Shown here in pieces: positions 34,837 through 46,356 of a stretch of 64,000 bases of DNA (within the stretch, counting starts at the first letter, position 1; each line of letters starts with the position of its first letter). Source of the stretch: Microbacterium sp. LWH13-1.2 (lineage in GTDB: Bacteria > Actinomycetota > Actinomycetes > Actinomycetales > Microbacteriaceae); assembly GCF_038397735.1 (NCBI RefSeq), contig NZ_CP151635.1, positions 992,001-1,056,000 on the forward strand, given 5' to 3'. The translations under genes were made by a program, and so were the position numbers. The notes beneath the pieces are model-generated. The model was not told where the DNA came from. It was given only the letters and a program-made list of their open reading frames with translations, and searched no databases.

Positions 34837-36005
34837 AGCAGTATCTCTTCACGATCATCCTGACCGCCGCGATCACGTTCGCGCTGACCTGGGCGGTCTG
34901 GCGGCTGAGCCTGCGGTTCAAGCTCTACCCGAGCATCCGCGAGCGGGATGTGCACACCACGCCGACCCCGCGTCTGGGTGGCGTCGCCATCTTCCTCGGC
35001 ATCGCGGCGGCGATCGGGGTGTCGGCGGCGAACCCGTTCTTCGCGAACATGTGGATGCCGCCCCAGACCATGTGGTCGATCCTCGCCGCGTCGCTGCTGA
35101 TCGCGATCGTCGGCGTGGTCGACGACCTCTGGGATCTCGACTGGATGATCAAGCTCGGCGCGCAGTTCCTCGCCGCCGGGATCATCACGGTCGGCGGCGG
35201 GCTGCAGATCCTGTCTCTGCCGTTCGGCGACCTGATCGTGTTCTCCAGCTGGCTGAGCATCACGATCACGATGTTCGCGATCGTCATCGTGATGAACGCG
35301 GTCAACTTCATCGACGGCCTCGACGGGCTGGTCGCCGGTGTCTGCCTGATCGCCAACGGAGTCTTCTTCGCGTACTCCTACATCCTGACCCGCGACACCG
35401 GCGCCTCCAGCTACTTCAACCTCGCCTCCTTCCTGGCAGCGGTCCTGATCGGCGCGTGCCTCGGATTCCTGCCGTTCAACTGGAGTCCGGCGAAGCTGTT
35501 CATGGGAGACTCCGGCGCTCTGGTCCTCGGGTTGCTGATGGCCACCTCGGCGATCGCGGTGACCGGTCAGCTGGAGCCGTCGGCGCTCGATCCTGAGCGC
35601 CTCGGACGCTCCCAGCTCCTCGGAGCCTTCATCCCGATCCTGCTGCCGCTGCTGGTCGTGCTGCTGCCGCTTCTCGACTTCGGCCTCGCGGTGCTCCGAC
35701 GCATGAACGCCGGCAAGTCGCCGTTCTCGCCCGATCGCAAGCACCTGCACCACCGCATGCTCGACCTCGGACACCGCGACCGCGATGCCGTCCTGATCTT
35801 CTACGCCTGGACTGCGGTGATCTCCCTCGCCGTGCTCCTGATGTACGTCGGCGCCCGTGAGGACTGGCCAGGCCAGTACATCCCCGGCGTCGCCTTCGGA
35901 GTCGTCGGCATCGCCGCGTGCCTCGTCATCACCCTGAATCCTCTGCGCCGACGGAAGTCCGCGGCGTCTGCTGAGCCCGACCCGACACCCGTGGAGTCCC
36001 CGTGA
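34833..36005 (+). CDS. WecA/TagO-like polyprenyl-phosphate GlcNAc-1-phosphate transferase
   Basis: The 390-residue protein has about ten membrane segments. The family motifs are VDDLWDLDW (metal-binding Asp pair), MNAVNFIDGLDGL, and a late His-rich HLHHRMLDLGH cytoplasmic loop. It transfers a sugar-1-phosphate from a UDP-sugar to decaprenyl or undecaprenyl phosphate, the first step of wall-linked glycopolymer synthesis. The start is GTG within a four-base overlap with sua5, and it overlaps the next gene by four bases, so the run is tightly coupled. Confidence 0.9.
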   Translation: MKQYLFTIILTAAITFALTWAVWRLSLRFKLYPSIRERDVHTTPTPRLGGVAIFLGIAAAIGVSAANPFFANMWMPPQTMWSILAASLLIAIVGVVDDLWDLDWMIKLGAQFLAAGIITVGGGLQILSLPFGDLIVFSSWLSITITMFAIVIVMNAVNFIDGLDGLVAGVCLIANGVFFAYSYILTRDTGASSYFNLASFLAAVLIGACLGFLPFNWSPAKLFMGDSGALVLGLLMATSAIAVTGQLEPSALDPERLGRSQLLGAFIPILLPLLVVLLPLLDFGLAVLRRMNAGKSPFSPDRKHLHHRMLDLGHRDRDAVLIFYAWTAVISLAVLLMYVGAREDWPGQYIPGVAFGVVGIAACLVITLNPLRRRKSAASAEPDPTPVESP

Positions 36006-36577
36006 GCCCGAGCCCCGTTTCCAGCAATCCGATCCTGCGGAGGACGCTGCTCTGGTCCGCTTTCTCGATGGTGGTCCTCGCGCTCGTGGCCGGCGGGATC
36101 GGTCTTCTCGTCGACGGCGTGGAGGGTCTCGTGAGCGGCCTGCTCGGGGTCGTGCTCGCCATGCTGTTCCTCGGGATCACCGCGCTCAGCATCCTGATCG
36201 CCAACCGCTGGTTCGGCGACCCGCTCTACGTGCAGCTGTTCTTCGCGATCGTCCTGGGAGGCTGGCTGCTCAAGCTCGGGCTGTTCGTGGTGATCATGAT
36301 CGTTCTGAGCGGTCAGCCGTGGGTCAGTCCGATGGTGTTCTTCCTCTCGATCGTCACGGGCGTCGTGGCGACCCTCGTCATCGATGTGATCGTCATCACG
36401 AAGATGCGGCTGCCGAACGTGAGCGACGCGTCGCTGCCCACGCAGGCGCCGGCCGACCATGCCCCGGGCATCCCGCTGCCGACCGTCGTGCCCGAGGATC
36501 GTGCCCCCGGACGCCACAACCTGATCCCCGAGTCCCACGACGAAGAAGGGTCGGCAGAAGACGCCCCGCGGTCTTAG
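36002..36577 (+). CDS. AtpI-like membrane protein upstream of the ATP synthase operon
   Basis: The 191-residue protein has four membrane segments in residues 10-140 (LLWSAFSMVVLALVAGGIG and following) and a 50-residue Pro/Asp-rich cytoplasmic tail. Size, topology and position directly before atpB match AtpI, which helps assemble the c-ring or imports magnesium. Sequence similarity to AtpI is weak as usual, so position is the main evidence. The start is GTG. Confidence 0.72.
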   Translation: MSPSPVSSNPILRRTLLWSAFSMVVLALVAGGIGLLVDGVEGLVSGLLGVVLAMLFLGITALSILIANRWFGDPLYVQLFFAIVLGGWLLKLGLFVVIMIVLSGQPWVSPMVFFLSIVTGVVATLVIDVIVITKMRLPNVSDASLPTQAPADHAPGIPLPTVVPEDRAPGRHNLIPESHDEEGSAEDAPRS

Positions 36578-36601
36578 GACACCCTCAGATTCTGATAGTG
36601 T
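36574..36601 (+). promoter_or_regulatory. Candidate atp operon promoter
   Basis: TTAGGA (36574-36579) and TAGTGT (36596-36601) are 16 bases apart in the 146-base gap before atpB. The predicted leader is about 115 bases. The match is moderate. Confidence 0.35.
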
Positions 36602-36723
36602 TATGACGTGCCCGCCGCTCGTTCGCGAGCGCTTGCGCTTGAAGCACACCGACCATCGTCGCCCCGGTTCTGACCGGTGCCCCGAAGCTGGAGCCCGCGC
36701 TGTTCAATCTTGCTGCGACCCTG

Positions 36724-37786
<1,063 letters not shown>

Positions 37787-37813
37787 TCTCTACCGACTTC
37801 TGAAGGAGACAGG

Positions 37814-38368
37814 ATGCTGAACGCTCTTGTCACGAACCTCGCAGCAGAGGGTGAAACACACAACCCGCTGATCCCTGCGTGGTACGACATCATCTGGTCG
37901 GGCCTGTGGTTCCTCGTCATCCTCGTCGTCGTGTGGAAGGTCGCCCTTCCGAAGTTCACGGCGATGCTCGACAAGCGGTCCGCCGCGATCGAGGGCAACA
38001 TCGCCAAGGCCGACGAGGCCCAGAAGCAGGCTGAGGCCGCGCTCGAGGAGTACACCCGGCAGCTCGCCGAGGCGCGCACCGAGGCCGGAGAGATCCGCGA
38101 GGCCGCCCGTGAGGACGGCAAGAAGATCGTCGCCGAAGCCAAGGACACCGCGTCGAGCGAGGCCGCTCGCATCACGGCGACCGCGCACACGCAGATCGAG
38201 GCGGAGCGTCAGACCGCTCTCGTGTCGCTGCGCAGCGAGGTGGGCTCGCTCGCCATCGACCTCGCCGGTGGCGTGGTCGGCGAGACGCTCTCGGACGATG
38301 CTCGCGCGACGGCGGTCGTCGACCGCTTCCTCGCCGACCTCGAAGCATCCGAGAAGGCGGCTCAGTAA
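37814..38368 (+). CDS. atpF: ATP synthase subunit b
   Basis: The 184-residue protein has one N-terminal membrane segment (WYDIIWSGLWFLVILVVVW) and a long charged coiled coil forming the peripheral stalk. GAAGGAG precedes the ATG. Its TAA overlaps the atpH ATG by one base (TAATG), giving translational coupling. Confidence 0.95.
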   Translation: MLNALVTNLAAEGETHNPLIPAWYDIIWSGLWFLVILVVVWKVALPKFTAMLDKRSAAIEGNIAKADEAQKQAEAALEEYTRQLAEARTEAGEIREAAREDGKKIVAEAKDTASSEAARITATAHTQIEAERQTALVSLRSEVGSLAIDLAGGVVGETLSDDARATAVVDRFLADLEASEKAAQ

Positions 38369-39156
38369 TGGGCAGCGCGACCACTCAGGCACTCGCGGCA
38401 TCCACTCAGTCGCTTGCCGCAGCGAAGGACGTCACTCTCGACTCGGCCAGGGAGCTGTTCGCAGCTGCCAGGACCGTGGCGGAGTCGTCTCAGCTGAGCG
38501 GCGCGCTCACCGATCCCTCGGCTCCGGCAGACGCGCGACAGAACGTCGTGTCCGCGGTCTTCGGCGGATTCTCCCAGGACGTGCAGAACGTCCTGAAGAC
38601 CGTCGTCGCTCAGCGCTGGTCCTCCACGTCGCAGCTCGTCGACGGCGTCGAGGAACTCGCCATCCGTGCCGCGGCGATCTCCAGTCCCCAGGCCGACATC
38701 GGGGGAGAGCTGTTCGGCTTCTCCCGGGTCATCGCCGCGAACGCGGATCTCGAGCTCGCGCTCGGAACCCGCCTCGGGGGAGAGGACGCCAAGGGCGCAC
38801 TCGTCGAGAGGCTTCTGGCCGGCGGCGTCAGCGACGCCGCCGCGCTGATCGTCTCGTCGCTGGTCCGCCAGCCGCGTGAGCGTCGCATCCGGCAGATGCT
38901 GTCGCGGGCGACGCGCATCGTCGCTGACCAGGGCGATCGGGTGGTGGCGACGGTGCACACCGCGAAGCCGCTGACCGACGCGCAGCGCACGCGTCTGAGC
39001 GCCGCACTCTCGCGCCGCTACGACGGCAACGTATCCCTCAACGAGGTCTTCGACCCCGCCGTCGTCGGAGGTCTGCGTGTGCAGATCGCCGATGACGTCA
39101 TCGACGGCAGCATCTCCGCTCGACTCGCCGACCTTCGCCAGAAGCTCGCGGGCTAA
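38368..39156 (+). CDS. atpH: ATP synthase subunit delta
   Basis: The 262-residue protein is the actinobacterial long form of delta (about 80 residues longer than E. coli). The conserved C-terminal part has [20 protein letters not shown]. It links subunit b to the F1 head. It is coupled to atpF by a one-base overlap. A GCGCGG/CCGCGC hairpin lies in the 47-base gap before atpA. Confidence 0.94.
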   Translation: MGSATTQALAASTQSLAAAKDVTLDSARELFAAARTVAESSQLSGALTDPSAPADARQNVVSAVFGGFSQDVQNVLKTVVAQRWSSTSQLVDGVEELAIRAAAISSPQADIGGELFGFSRVIAANADLELALGTRLGGEDAKGALVERLLAGGVSDAAALIVSSLVRQPRERRIRQMLSRATRIVADQGDRVVATVHTAKPLTDAQRTRLSAALSRRYDGNVSLNEVFDPAVVGGLRVQIADDVIDGSISARLADLRQKLAG

Positions 39157-39203
39157 CACGACTTCGCGCGGGGAACCGCGCACCCAGATACAAAGGGAAG
39201 ACA

Positions 39204-40844
39204 ATGGCAGAACTATCGATCAGCCCCGACGTCATCCGTGACGCGCTGAAGGACTTCGCCGCCGCCTACGAGCCCACCGGGGCAGCGGCGACCGAGGTCG
39301 GCACCGTCATCGACGCAGCGGATGGAATCGCGCACGTCGAGGGCCTGCCCGGCGTCATGGCCAACGAGCTCGTGGCCTTCGCGAACGGCACCAAGGGCCT
39401 CGCGCTGAGCCTCGACCAGGACCAGATCGGTGTGGTCGTCCTCGGCGACTTCACCGGTGTCGAAGCAGGACAGGAGGTCACCCGCACGGGTGAGGTCCTC
39501 TCCGTTCCCGTGGGTGACGGCTACCTGGGGCGCGTCGTCGACCCGCTCGGAAACCCGATCGACGGCCTCGGCTCGATCGTCACCGAGGGCTCGCGTGAGC
39601 TCGAGCTGCAGGCGCCCGGCGTCATGCAGCGCAAGTCGGTTCACGAGCCGATGCAGACCGGCATCAAGGCGATCGACGCCATGATCCCCGTCGGCCGCGG
39701 CCAGCGTCAGCTGATCATCGGCGACCGCCAGACCGGCAAGACCGCGATCGCGATCGACACGATCATCAACCAGAAGGACAACTGGGAGTCCGGCGACGTC
39801 AACAAGCAGGTGCGCTGCATCTACGTCGCCATCGGCCAGAAGGGCTCGACCATCGCCTCGGTGAAGGGCGCGCTCGAAGAGGCCGGCGCCCTGGAGTACA
39901 CCACGATCGTGGCAGCTCCCGCCTCCGACCCCGCCGGCTTCAAGTACCTGGCTCCCTACACCGGTTCGGCCATCGGCCAGCACTGGATGTACGGAGGCAA
40001 GCACGTCCTGATCATCTTCGACGACCTGTCGAAGCAGGCAGAGGCCTACCGCGCCGTCTCGCTGCTGCTGCGTCGTCCGCCGGGCCGCGAGGCCTACCCG
40101 GGTGACGTCTTCTACCTGCACTCCCGTCTGCTGGAGCGTTGCGCGAAGCTGTCCGACGAGCTCGGCGCAGGCTCGATGACCGGTCTTCCGATCATCGAGA
40201 CCAAGGCCAACGACGTCTCGGCGTACATCCCGACCAACGTGATCTCGATCACCGACGGCCAGATCTTCCTGCAGTCCGACCTCTTCAACGCCAACCAGCG
40301 TCCTGCGGTCGACGTGGGTATCTCGGTGTCGCGAGTCGGTGGTGACGCTCAGGTCAAGTCGATCAAGAAGGTCTCGGGAACGCTCAAGCTCGAACTCGCT
40401 CAGTACCGCTCGCTCGAGGCCTTCGCGATGTTCGCGTCCGACCTCGACCAGGCGTCGCGTCGTCAGCTCTCCCGTGGTGCGCGTCTGACCGAGCTGCTCA
40501 AGCAGCCGCAGTACTCGCCGTACCCCGTCGAGGAGCAGGTCGTCTCGATCTGGGCCGGAACCAAGGGCAAGCTCGACACGATCGAGGTCGCTGATGTCCT
40601 GCGTTTCGAGCGCGAGCTGCTCGACTACCTCCGTCGCAACACGAAGGTCCTCGACACCCTGCGCGAGACCAACGTCCTGGACGACGACACGGTGGCTGAG
40701 CTCGAGAAGCACACCGACGCTTTCCTCCTGGAGTTCCAGGGTGGCAAGGGGCAGGCCATCGGCGCTCCCGGTCACGAGGAGCACGCTGCAGCCGAGGCTG
40801 AGGACGTCAACCAGGAGAAGATCGTCAAGGGTCGTCGCGCGTAA
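39204..40844 (+). CDS. atpA: ATP synthase subunit alpha (F1)
   Basis: The 546-residue protein has the regulatory nucleotide-binding P-loop GDRQTGKT (residues 173-180) and the SRVGG segment. The C-terminal tail after residue 510 is extended and charged, as in other actinobacteria, where it contributes to suppression of ATP hydrolysis. AAAGGGAAG precedes the ATG. Confidence 0.97.
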   Translation: MAELSISPDVIRDALKDFAAAYEPTGAAATEVGTVIDAADGIAHVEGLPGVMANELVAFANGTKGLALSLDQDQIGVVVLGDFTGVEAGQEVTRTGEVLSVPVGDGYLGRVVDPLGNPIDGLGSIVTEGSRELELQAPGVMQRKSVHEPMQTGIKAIDAMIPVGRGQRQLIIGDRQTGKTAIAIDTIINQKDNWESGDVNKQVRCIYVAIGQKGSTIASVKGALEEAGALEYTTIVAAPASDPAGFKYLAPYTGSAIGQHWMYGGKHVLIIFDDLSKQAEAYRAVSLLLRRPPGREAYPGDVFYLHSRLLERCAKLSDELGAGSMTGLPIIETKANDVSAYIPTNVISITDGQIFLQSDLFNANQRPAVDVGISVSRVGGDAQVKSIKKVSGTLKLELAQYRSLEAFAMFASDLDQASRRQLSRGARLTELLKQPQYSPYPVEEQVVSIWAGTKGKLDTIEVADVLRFERELLDYLRRNTKVLDTLRETNVLDDDTVAELEKHTDAFLLEFQGGKGQAIGAPGHEEHAAAEAEDVNQEKIVKGRRA

Positions 40845-40864
40845 TCGCGTGAGGAACTGATTTC

Positions 40865-41764
40865 ATGGGCGCTCAACTCAGGGTCTACAAGCAGAAGATC
40901 TCTTCTGCTCAGACGACCAAGAAGATCACGAAGGCGATGGAACTCATCGCGGCTTCGCGCATCCAGAAGGCGATGGCACGCGTCAAGGCGTCCAGCCCCT
41001 TCGCGCGAGCCGTGACGAGGGCCGTGTCCGCCGTCGCGACGCACTCGAACGTCGACCACCCGCTCACCCGCGAGCCCGAGACGATCCGCCGCTCCGCGGT
41101 CGTGATCTTCTCGTCGGACCGCGGTCTCGCCGGAGCCTTCAACTCGCAGATCCTCCGTGAGGGTCTCGAGGTGGCGGAGCTCCTGCGCGGGCAGGGCAAG
41201 GAGCCGGTGTTCTACCTCGTCGGTCGCAAGGCCGTCGGATACTTCCAGTTCCGTCGCATCGCGGCGGCCGCGGAGTGGACCGGCGACACCGACACCCCGT
41301 CGTTCCACACGGCGGAGGAGATCTCGGCCACGCTGCTCGAGGACTTCTCCCGCGGTGCGGACGAGGGCGGCGTCGACGAGATCCACCTCGTGTACAACCG
41401 CTTCGTCAGCATGATGACGCAGTCGCCGGAATCCGTGCGCCTGCTTCCGCTGGAGATCGCGGAAGCCGATGACTCGGAAGCGGGAAGCGCCGTCTACCCG
41501 CTGTACGAGTTCGAGCCGGATGCCGAGACAGTCCTCGACGCGATCCTGCCGGTGTACATCCAGAGCCGCGTCTTCAACGCTCTCCTGCAGTCGTCTGCTG
41601 CCAAGCAGGCTGCGACGCAGAAGGCGATGAAGTCGGCCAGCGACAACGCCGACAAGCTCATCACCGACTACACCCGTCTGCGCAACAACGCGCGTCAGGC
41701 GGAGATCACGCAGCAGATCGCGGAGATCGTCGGCGGCGCCGACGCACTCTCGTCGAGCAAATAG
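40865..41764 (+). CDS. atpG: ATP synthase subunit gamma (F1)
   Basis: The 299-residue central-stalk subunit has the N-terminal helix ([18 protein letters not shown]), [11 protein letters not shown] and the C-terminal helix [13 protein letters not shown]. An insertion around residues 195-215, rich in Glu/Asp/Ser, is typical of actinobacteria. It lies 20 bases after atpA. Confidence 0.96.
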   Translation: MGAQLRVYKQKISSAQTTKKITKAMELIAASRIQKAMARVKASSPFARAVTRAVSAVATHSNVDHPLTREPETIRRSAVVIFSSDRGLAGAFNSQILREGLEVAELLRGQGKEPVFYLVGRKAVGYFQFRRIAAAAEWTGDTDTPSFHTAEEISATLLEDFSRGADEGGVDEIHLVYNRFVSMMTQSPESVRLLPLEIAEADDSEAGSAVYPLYEFEPDAETVLDAILPVYIQSRVFNALLQSSAAKQAATQKAMKSASDNADKLITDYTRLRNNARQAEITQQIAEIVGGADALSSSK

Positions 41765-43240
<1,476 letters not shown>

Positions 43241-43242
43241 CC

Positions 43243-43503
43243 ATGGCGCTGCATGTCAGCCTCGTCTCCGCGGACGCGGAGGTCTGGACGGGAGAGGCGA
43301 GCCTCGTGGTCGCCAAGACCGTCGAAGGTGAGATCGGCTTCATGACCGGCCACGAGCCGGTTCTGGCGATCCTCGCCCAGGGCGAGGTCCGCATCACGCA
43401 GACGGATGGCACCAAGGTGCTCGCCAACGCACAGGACGGCTTCCTCTCGATGGAGAGCGACGTCCTGACGATCGTGGCGGGCAACGCGGCTCTCATCGCC
43501 TGA
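43243..43503 (+). CDS. atpC: ATP synthase subunit epsilon
   Basis: The 86-residue protein is the short form, consisting mostly of the N-terminal beta-sandwich (VSLVSADAEVWTGEA, GFMTGHEPVLAIL) and lacking the C-terminal helical hairpin of E. coli epsilon. It therefore probably cannot inhibit by the hairpin mechanism. It starts two bases after the atpD stop and closes the operon; a strong terminator follows. Confidence 0.94.
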   Translation: MALHVSLVSADAEVWTGEASLVVAKTVEGEIGFMTGHEPVLAILAQGEVRITQTDGTKVLANAQDGFLSMESDVLTIVAGNAALIA

Positions 43504-43517
43504 TCAGTTCAGCTCAT

Positions 43518-43559
43518 CGCGTCCGCCTCGGCGCCCCCAGGGGAGCCGAGGCGGACGCG
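43518..43559 (+). terminator. Terminator of the atp operon
   Basis: A perfect 15-bp stem (43518-43532 with 43545-43559) begins 14 bases after the atpC stop. The loop contains a further CCCC/GGGG pairing. Confidence 0.85.
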
Positions 43560-43578
43560 TCTGCATTCCCGAGGTCCC

Positions 43579-44325
43579 ATGAAGATCCTGCTTCCCCCGT
43601 CAGAGACGAAGCGCCCCGGCGGGAACGGTGCACCCCTCGATGTCAGCGCACTGGCGCTTCCCGGGTTGCACAACGAGCGTCATGCCGTGATCGACGCGCT
43701 CGTCGACCTCGCTGCGGACGAGGCAGGTGCGCTCAAAGTGCTCAAGCTGAGCCCGAGGCAGGCGGGTGACATCGTCCACAACCGGATGCTGCGCTCCGCC
43801 TCGACGATGCCCGCTGTCGATCGCTACACGGGAGTGCTCTACGACGCGCTCGACGCGCAGACGCTCTCGTCGTCGTCTCGCCGGTGGCTCGCTTCGCATG
43901 CGTGGATCCATTCTGCGCCGCTCGGCCCGATCGGCGCTCTCGATGCCATCCCTGCCTACCGGCTGGCGGCAGGCACGTCGCTGCCCGGGCTACCGGCGCT
44001 GCGCCGCCACTGGGCAGACGCGACGACCGCGGCGATCGCAGGGGAGGACCCGGCGTTCGTCCTCGACCTGCGCAGCGAGGCCTACGTCGCACTCGGGCCG
44101 GTGCCTGCTTCCGTCCCCTCCGCCTACGTGCGGGTGGTGACCGAGCATGGGCGTGCGCTCAACCACTTCAACAAGAAGTCCAAAGGGCTGCTGACCAGGG
44201 CGCTTGCCGAAGACCGTCCGCGCGTACGCTCGTTGAGCACCCTTCGTAGGTGGGCCGAGTCGCGCGATATCGTGCTCCGAGACGCGCGGGAGCCCGGAAT
44301 CCTGGAGTTCGTCGTCGCGGAGTGA
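43579..44325 (+). CDS. yaaA: YaaA-family peroxide-stress protein
   Basis: The 248-residue protein matches the YaaA/DUF328 family: MKILLPPSETK at the start, TGVLYDALDA in the middle, and LNHFNKKSKGLLTRAL near the end. In E. coli YaaA lowers free iron and protects DNA during hydrogen-peroxide stress. It stands alone between the terminator of the atp operon and its own hairpin. Confidence 0.88.
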   Translation: MKILLPPSETKRPGGNGAPLDVSALALPGLHNERHAVIDALVDLAADEAGALKVLKLSPRQAGDIVHNRMLRSASTMPAVDRYTGVLYDALDAQTLSSSSRRWLASHAWIHSAPLGPIGALDAIPAYRLAAGTSLPGLPALRRHWADATTAAIAGEDPAFVLDLRSEAYVALGPVPASVPSAYVRVVTEHGRALNHFNKKSKGLLTRALAEDRPRVRSLSTLRRWAESRDIVLRDAREPGILEFVVAE

Positions 44326-44333
44326 CGCAGTGT

Positions 44334-44357
44334 CACGCAGGAGGGCTCTCCTGCGTG
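44334..44357 (+). terminator. Terminator after yaaA
   Basis: CACGCAGGAG/CTCCTGCGTG is a perfect 10-bp stem with a four-base loop, nine bases after the stop codon. Confidence 0.75.
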
Positions 44358-44362
44358 TGTCG

Positions 44363-44392
44363 TTGCCCCGTATATCGGGACCCCGCTATGGT
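44363..44392 (+). promoter_or_regulatory. Promoter of the Pro/Tyr-rich membrane protein gene
   Basis: TTGCCC (44363-44368) and TATGGT (44387-44392) are 18 bases apart, about 50 bases before the chosen ATG. Confidence 0.5.
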
Positions 44393-44441
44393 GGGTGTCG
44401 CGGCGCGCAAGGCGTCTGCTCCATCGGATCCGGAGGGGTTC

Positions 44442-45251
44442 ATGTTCTCATTTATCGGCGACGTAAGCGCGGCGATCGCGTCATCGTATAACTACGACGG
44501 AGGCGGAGCCGCAGCGGCCGCCTTCTGGGTCATCTACGGCATCTTCATCTTCGTGTTCGCCATCGGCGGCTACGTGCTCAGCGCTCTCTTCCTCATGAAG
44601 ATCTTCGAGAAGGCCGGCGTCGAGGGCAAGTGGCGTGCCTGGGTTCCGTATTACAACCTCATGATCTTCTTCAAGCTCGGCGATGTGAGCCCGTGGCTCG
44701 TCTTCGCCAGCCTGCTGACCTGGATCCCGGTTCTCGGCTGGTTGGTCGCCATCGGATTCGCGATCGTCGCGGTCCTCGCCGCGTGGCGCGTCGGTCTCAA
44801 GCTGCAGAAGGACTCCGTCTGGGTGATCCTGTACGTCTTCCTCTCTCTCGTCTGGCTCGGAATCAACGCCTTCGACAAGTCGCGCTGGAACCCGAACATC
44901 GCTCCGGCATCGTGGGCGAACAACGGCTTCCTCGCCGACCGCACGGTCTGGCAGGGCATCCCCGTGCAGCCGCGTCCGGCGGCCGGCCCCGGCTACGGTG
45001 CACCGCAGGGCTACGGCGCTCCTCAGGGGTACGCACCTCCCGCTCCTCAGGGCTACGCGCCTCCGGCTCAGCCCGGCTACGCGCCGCCTGCTCAGCCCGG
45101 TTACGCGCCTCCCGCGGCTCCGTCGGCTCCGTCGGCTCCTGGCGTTCCGCCGGCAGCCCCGTCGGCACCCCCTGCCTCTCCGCAGGTCCCGCCGGCGCCG
45201 CCCGCAGCCCCGCCCGCGCCGCCGACCAACCCCACGCAGCCTCCGGCCTGA
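44442..45251 (+). CDS. Membrane protein with Pro/Gly/Tyr-rich repeat tail (DUF5684-like)
   Basis: The 269-residue protein has about four membrane segments in residues 20-150 and the conserved-looking EKAGVEGKWRAWVPYYNLMIFFK between them, as in DUF5684-type proteins. From residue 185 the tail is built of GYGAPQ and GYAPPAQP repeats and then Ala/Pro/Ser runs (45000-45240). The ATG at 44442 has GGAGG; frames extending upstream lack one. The function is unknown. Such tails often act as flexible, self-associating regions, which is only a general expectation. Confidence 0.75.
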   Translation: MFSFIGDVSAAIASSYNYDGGGAAAAAFWVIYGIFIFVFAIGGYVLSALFLMKIFEKAGVEGKWRAWVPYYNLMIFFKLGDVSPWLVFASLLTWIPVLGWLVAIGFAIVAVLAAWRVGLKLQKDSVWVILYVFLSLVWLGINAFDKSRWNPNIAPASWANNGFLADRTVWQGIPVQPRPAAGPGYGAPQGYGAPQGYAPPAPQGYAPPAQPGYAPPAQPGYAPPAAPSAPSAPGVPPAAPSAPPASPQVPPAPPAAPPAPPTNPTQPPA

Positions 45252-45261
45252 TCACGTGATG

Positions 45262-45291
45262 CAGAGCCCCCGACTCCGGTCGGGGGCTCTG
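45262..45291 (+). terminator. Terminator after the repeat-tail protein gene
   Basis: A perfect 13-bp stem (45262-45274 with 45279-45291) closes a TCCG loop and is followed by TT. Confidence 0.85.
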
Positions 45292-45343
45292 TTGCGTATC
45301 GTGATCGTGTTCCGCCGATTCCAGGTGCATCGGGTCGAGGCGA

Positions 45344-45349
45344 TAGCGT
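45344..45349 (+). promoter_or_regulatory. -10 box TAGCGT before a small gene
   Basis: TAGCGT ends exactly six bases before an ATG at 45356, the same geometry as the other leaderless starts in the window. Confidence 0.4.
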
Positions 45350-45355
45350 GGGGGA

Positions 45356-45508
45356 ATGCTCACTTCGCAACGCCGGGACGGCGCCGCCGCTCTGCTCGCG
45401 ACGCCGAGACCCGTGGGCGCGAGTTCGAGCGTCTCGGTGTCCACTACGATGTGTGAGTATCCCGGCGAGGCCCGACCCGCAGGACTTTCGGAGGCGACGA
45501 GTGTCTGA
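45356..45508 (+). CDS. Possible 50-residue leaderless small protein upstream of the PP2C gene
   Basis: The frame begins at an ATG six bases after a TAGCGT -10 box and runs 50 codons, ending with a TGA that overlaps the GTG start of the phosphatase gene by a few bases. The protein (MLTSQRRDGAAALLA at the start, CEYPGEARPAG near the end) has no recognised domain and no membrane segment. The overlap suggests either a real coupled gene or a leader frame that feeds ribosomes to the phosphatase start. The evidence is the promoter geometry and overlap only. Confidence 0.35.
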   Translation: MLTSQRRDGAAALLATPRPVGASSSVSVSTTMCEYPGEARPAGLSEATSV

Positions 45509-46298
45509 CACGACGACGAAGACGCGCAGCGTCACGGTTGCGCAGCGCCCGCTGCTGCTCTCCTGGGCGGGCGTCACCGACGTCGGCCGGAGACGCGAGA
45601 CGAATCAAGACGCGTTCTTCGCGGATTACCCCTTGTTCATCGTCGCAGACGGTATGGGCGGTCATGCCGGAGGTGAGATCGCGAGCCACAGCACGGTCAA
45701 GAGGCTCGAGGCCGTCGTCGCGTCGGGGTCCGTCGAGCGCGGCTCCATCGAAGGCGCGCTCGAGCTGGCCGTCGGCGATATCGCCGACCACCCGGAGACG
45801 ACCGACGAGGGCACGGGAACCACGCTCACCGGAGTGTTCCTGGAGTTCGAGAACGACGAGCCGCATTGGGCCGCACTCAACATCGGTGATTCGCGGGTCT
45901 ATCTTCTTCGCGACGACCGCCTCGTCCAGGTGACCACCGACCACTCGGTCGTCCAGGAGCTGATCGCCGCGGGCAAGATCAGCCCGGAGGAAGCCGAAGG
46001 GCACCCCTACAGCAACGTCATCACTCGTGCCGTCGGGGCGAGCGAGTTGACCGCTCCCGACTACGTCACTCTCGACGTGCGCGCAGGCGACCGCTTCGTG
46101 ATCTGCTCGGACGGACTCACGAAAGAGCTGACGGACTACGGGATCCAGCACTTCCTCCGTGAGAACGCCGACCCGGCGGCGGCGGTGGACGCGATGCTCT
46201 CCGCTGCCCTCGAGAACGGTGGGCGCGACAACGTGACCCTCGTCGTCGTGCAGGTGGCGGACGAGTCGTCCTCCACATCGGACGCTCCCGCGGAATAG
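45501..46298 (+). CDS. PP2C-family serine/threonine protein phosphatase
   Basis: The 265-residue protein has all PP2C metal and active-site blocks: VGRRRETNQDAF, VADGMGGHAGGE, GTTLTGV, NIGDSRVYLLRD, CSDGLTKELTD and GGRDNVTLVVV. It is soluble, without the membrane anchor of PstP. It removes phosphate from Ser/Thr sites made by PknA/B-type kinases. The start is GTG 45501 with GGAGG eight bases upstream. The next gene encodes an EccC-like ATPase 58 bases later. Confidence 0.9.
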   Translation: MSDTTTKTRSVTVAQRPLLLSWAGVTDVGRRRETNQDAFFADYPLFIVADGMGGHAGGEIASHSTVKRLEAVVASGSVERGSIEGALELAVGDIADHPETTDEGTGTTLTGVFLEFENDEPHWAALNIGDSRVYLLRDDRLVQVTTDHSVVQELIAAGKISPEEAEGHPYSNVITRAVGASELTAPDYVTLDVRAGDRFVICSDGLTKELTDYGIQHFLRENADPAAAVDAMLSAALENGGRDNVTLVVVQVADESSSTSDAPAE

Positions 46299-46356
46299 CT
46301 CTCCTCGGCTGTGGAGTACGACCTTCACATGCCTCCGGTGATGTCCACTGAGCGGC

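Noticed and set aside
44995..45240. Repeats near 45.1 kb as a repeat element
   Set aside because: They are in-frame GYAPP-type protein repeats at the C-terminus of a membrane protein gene.
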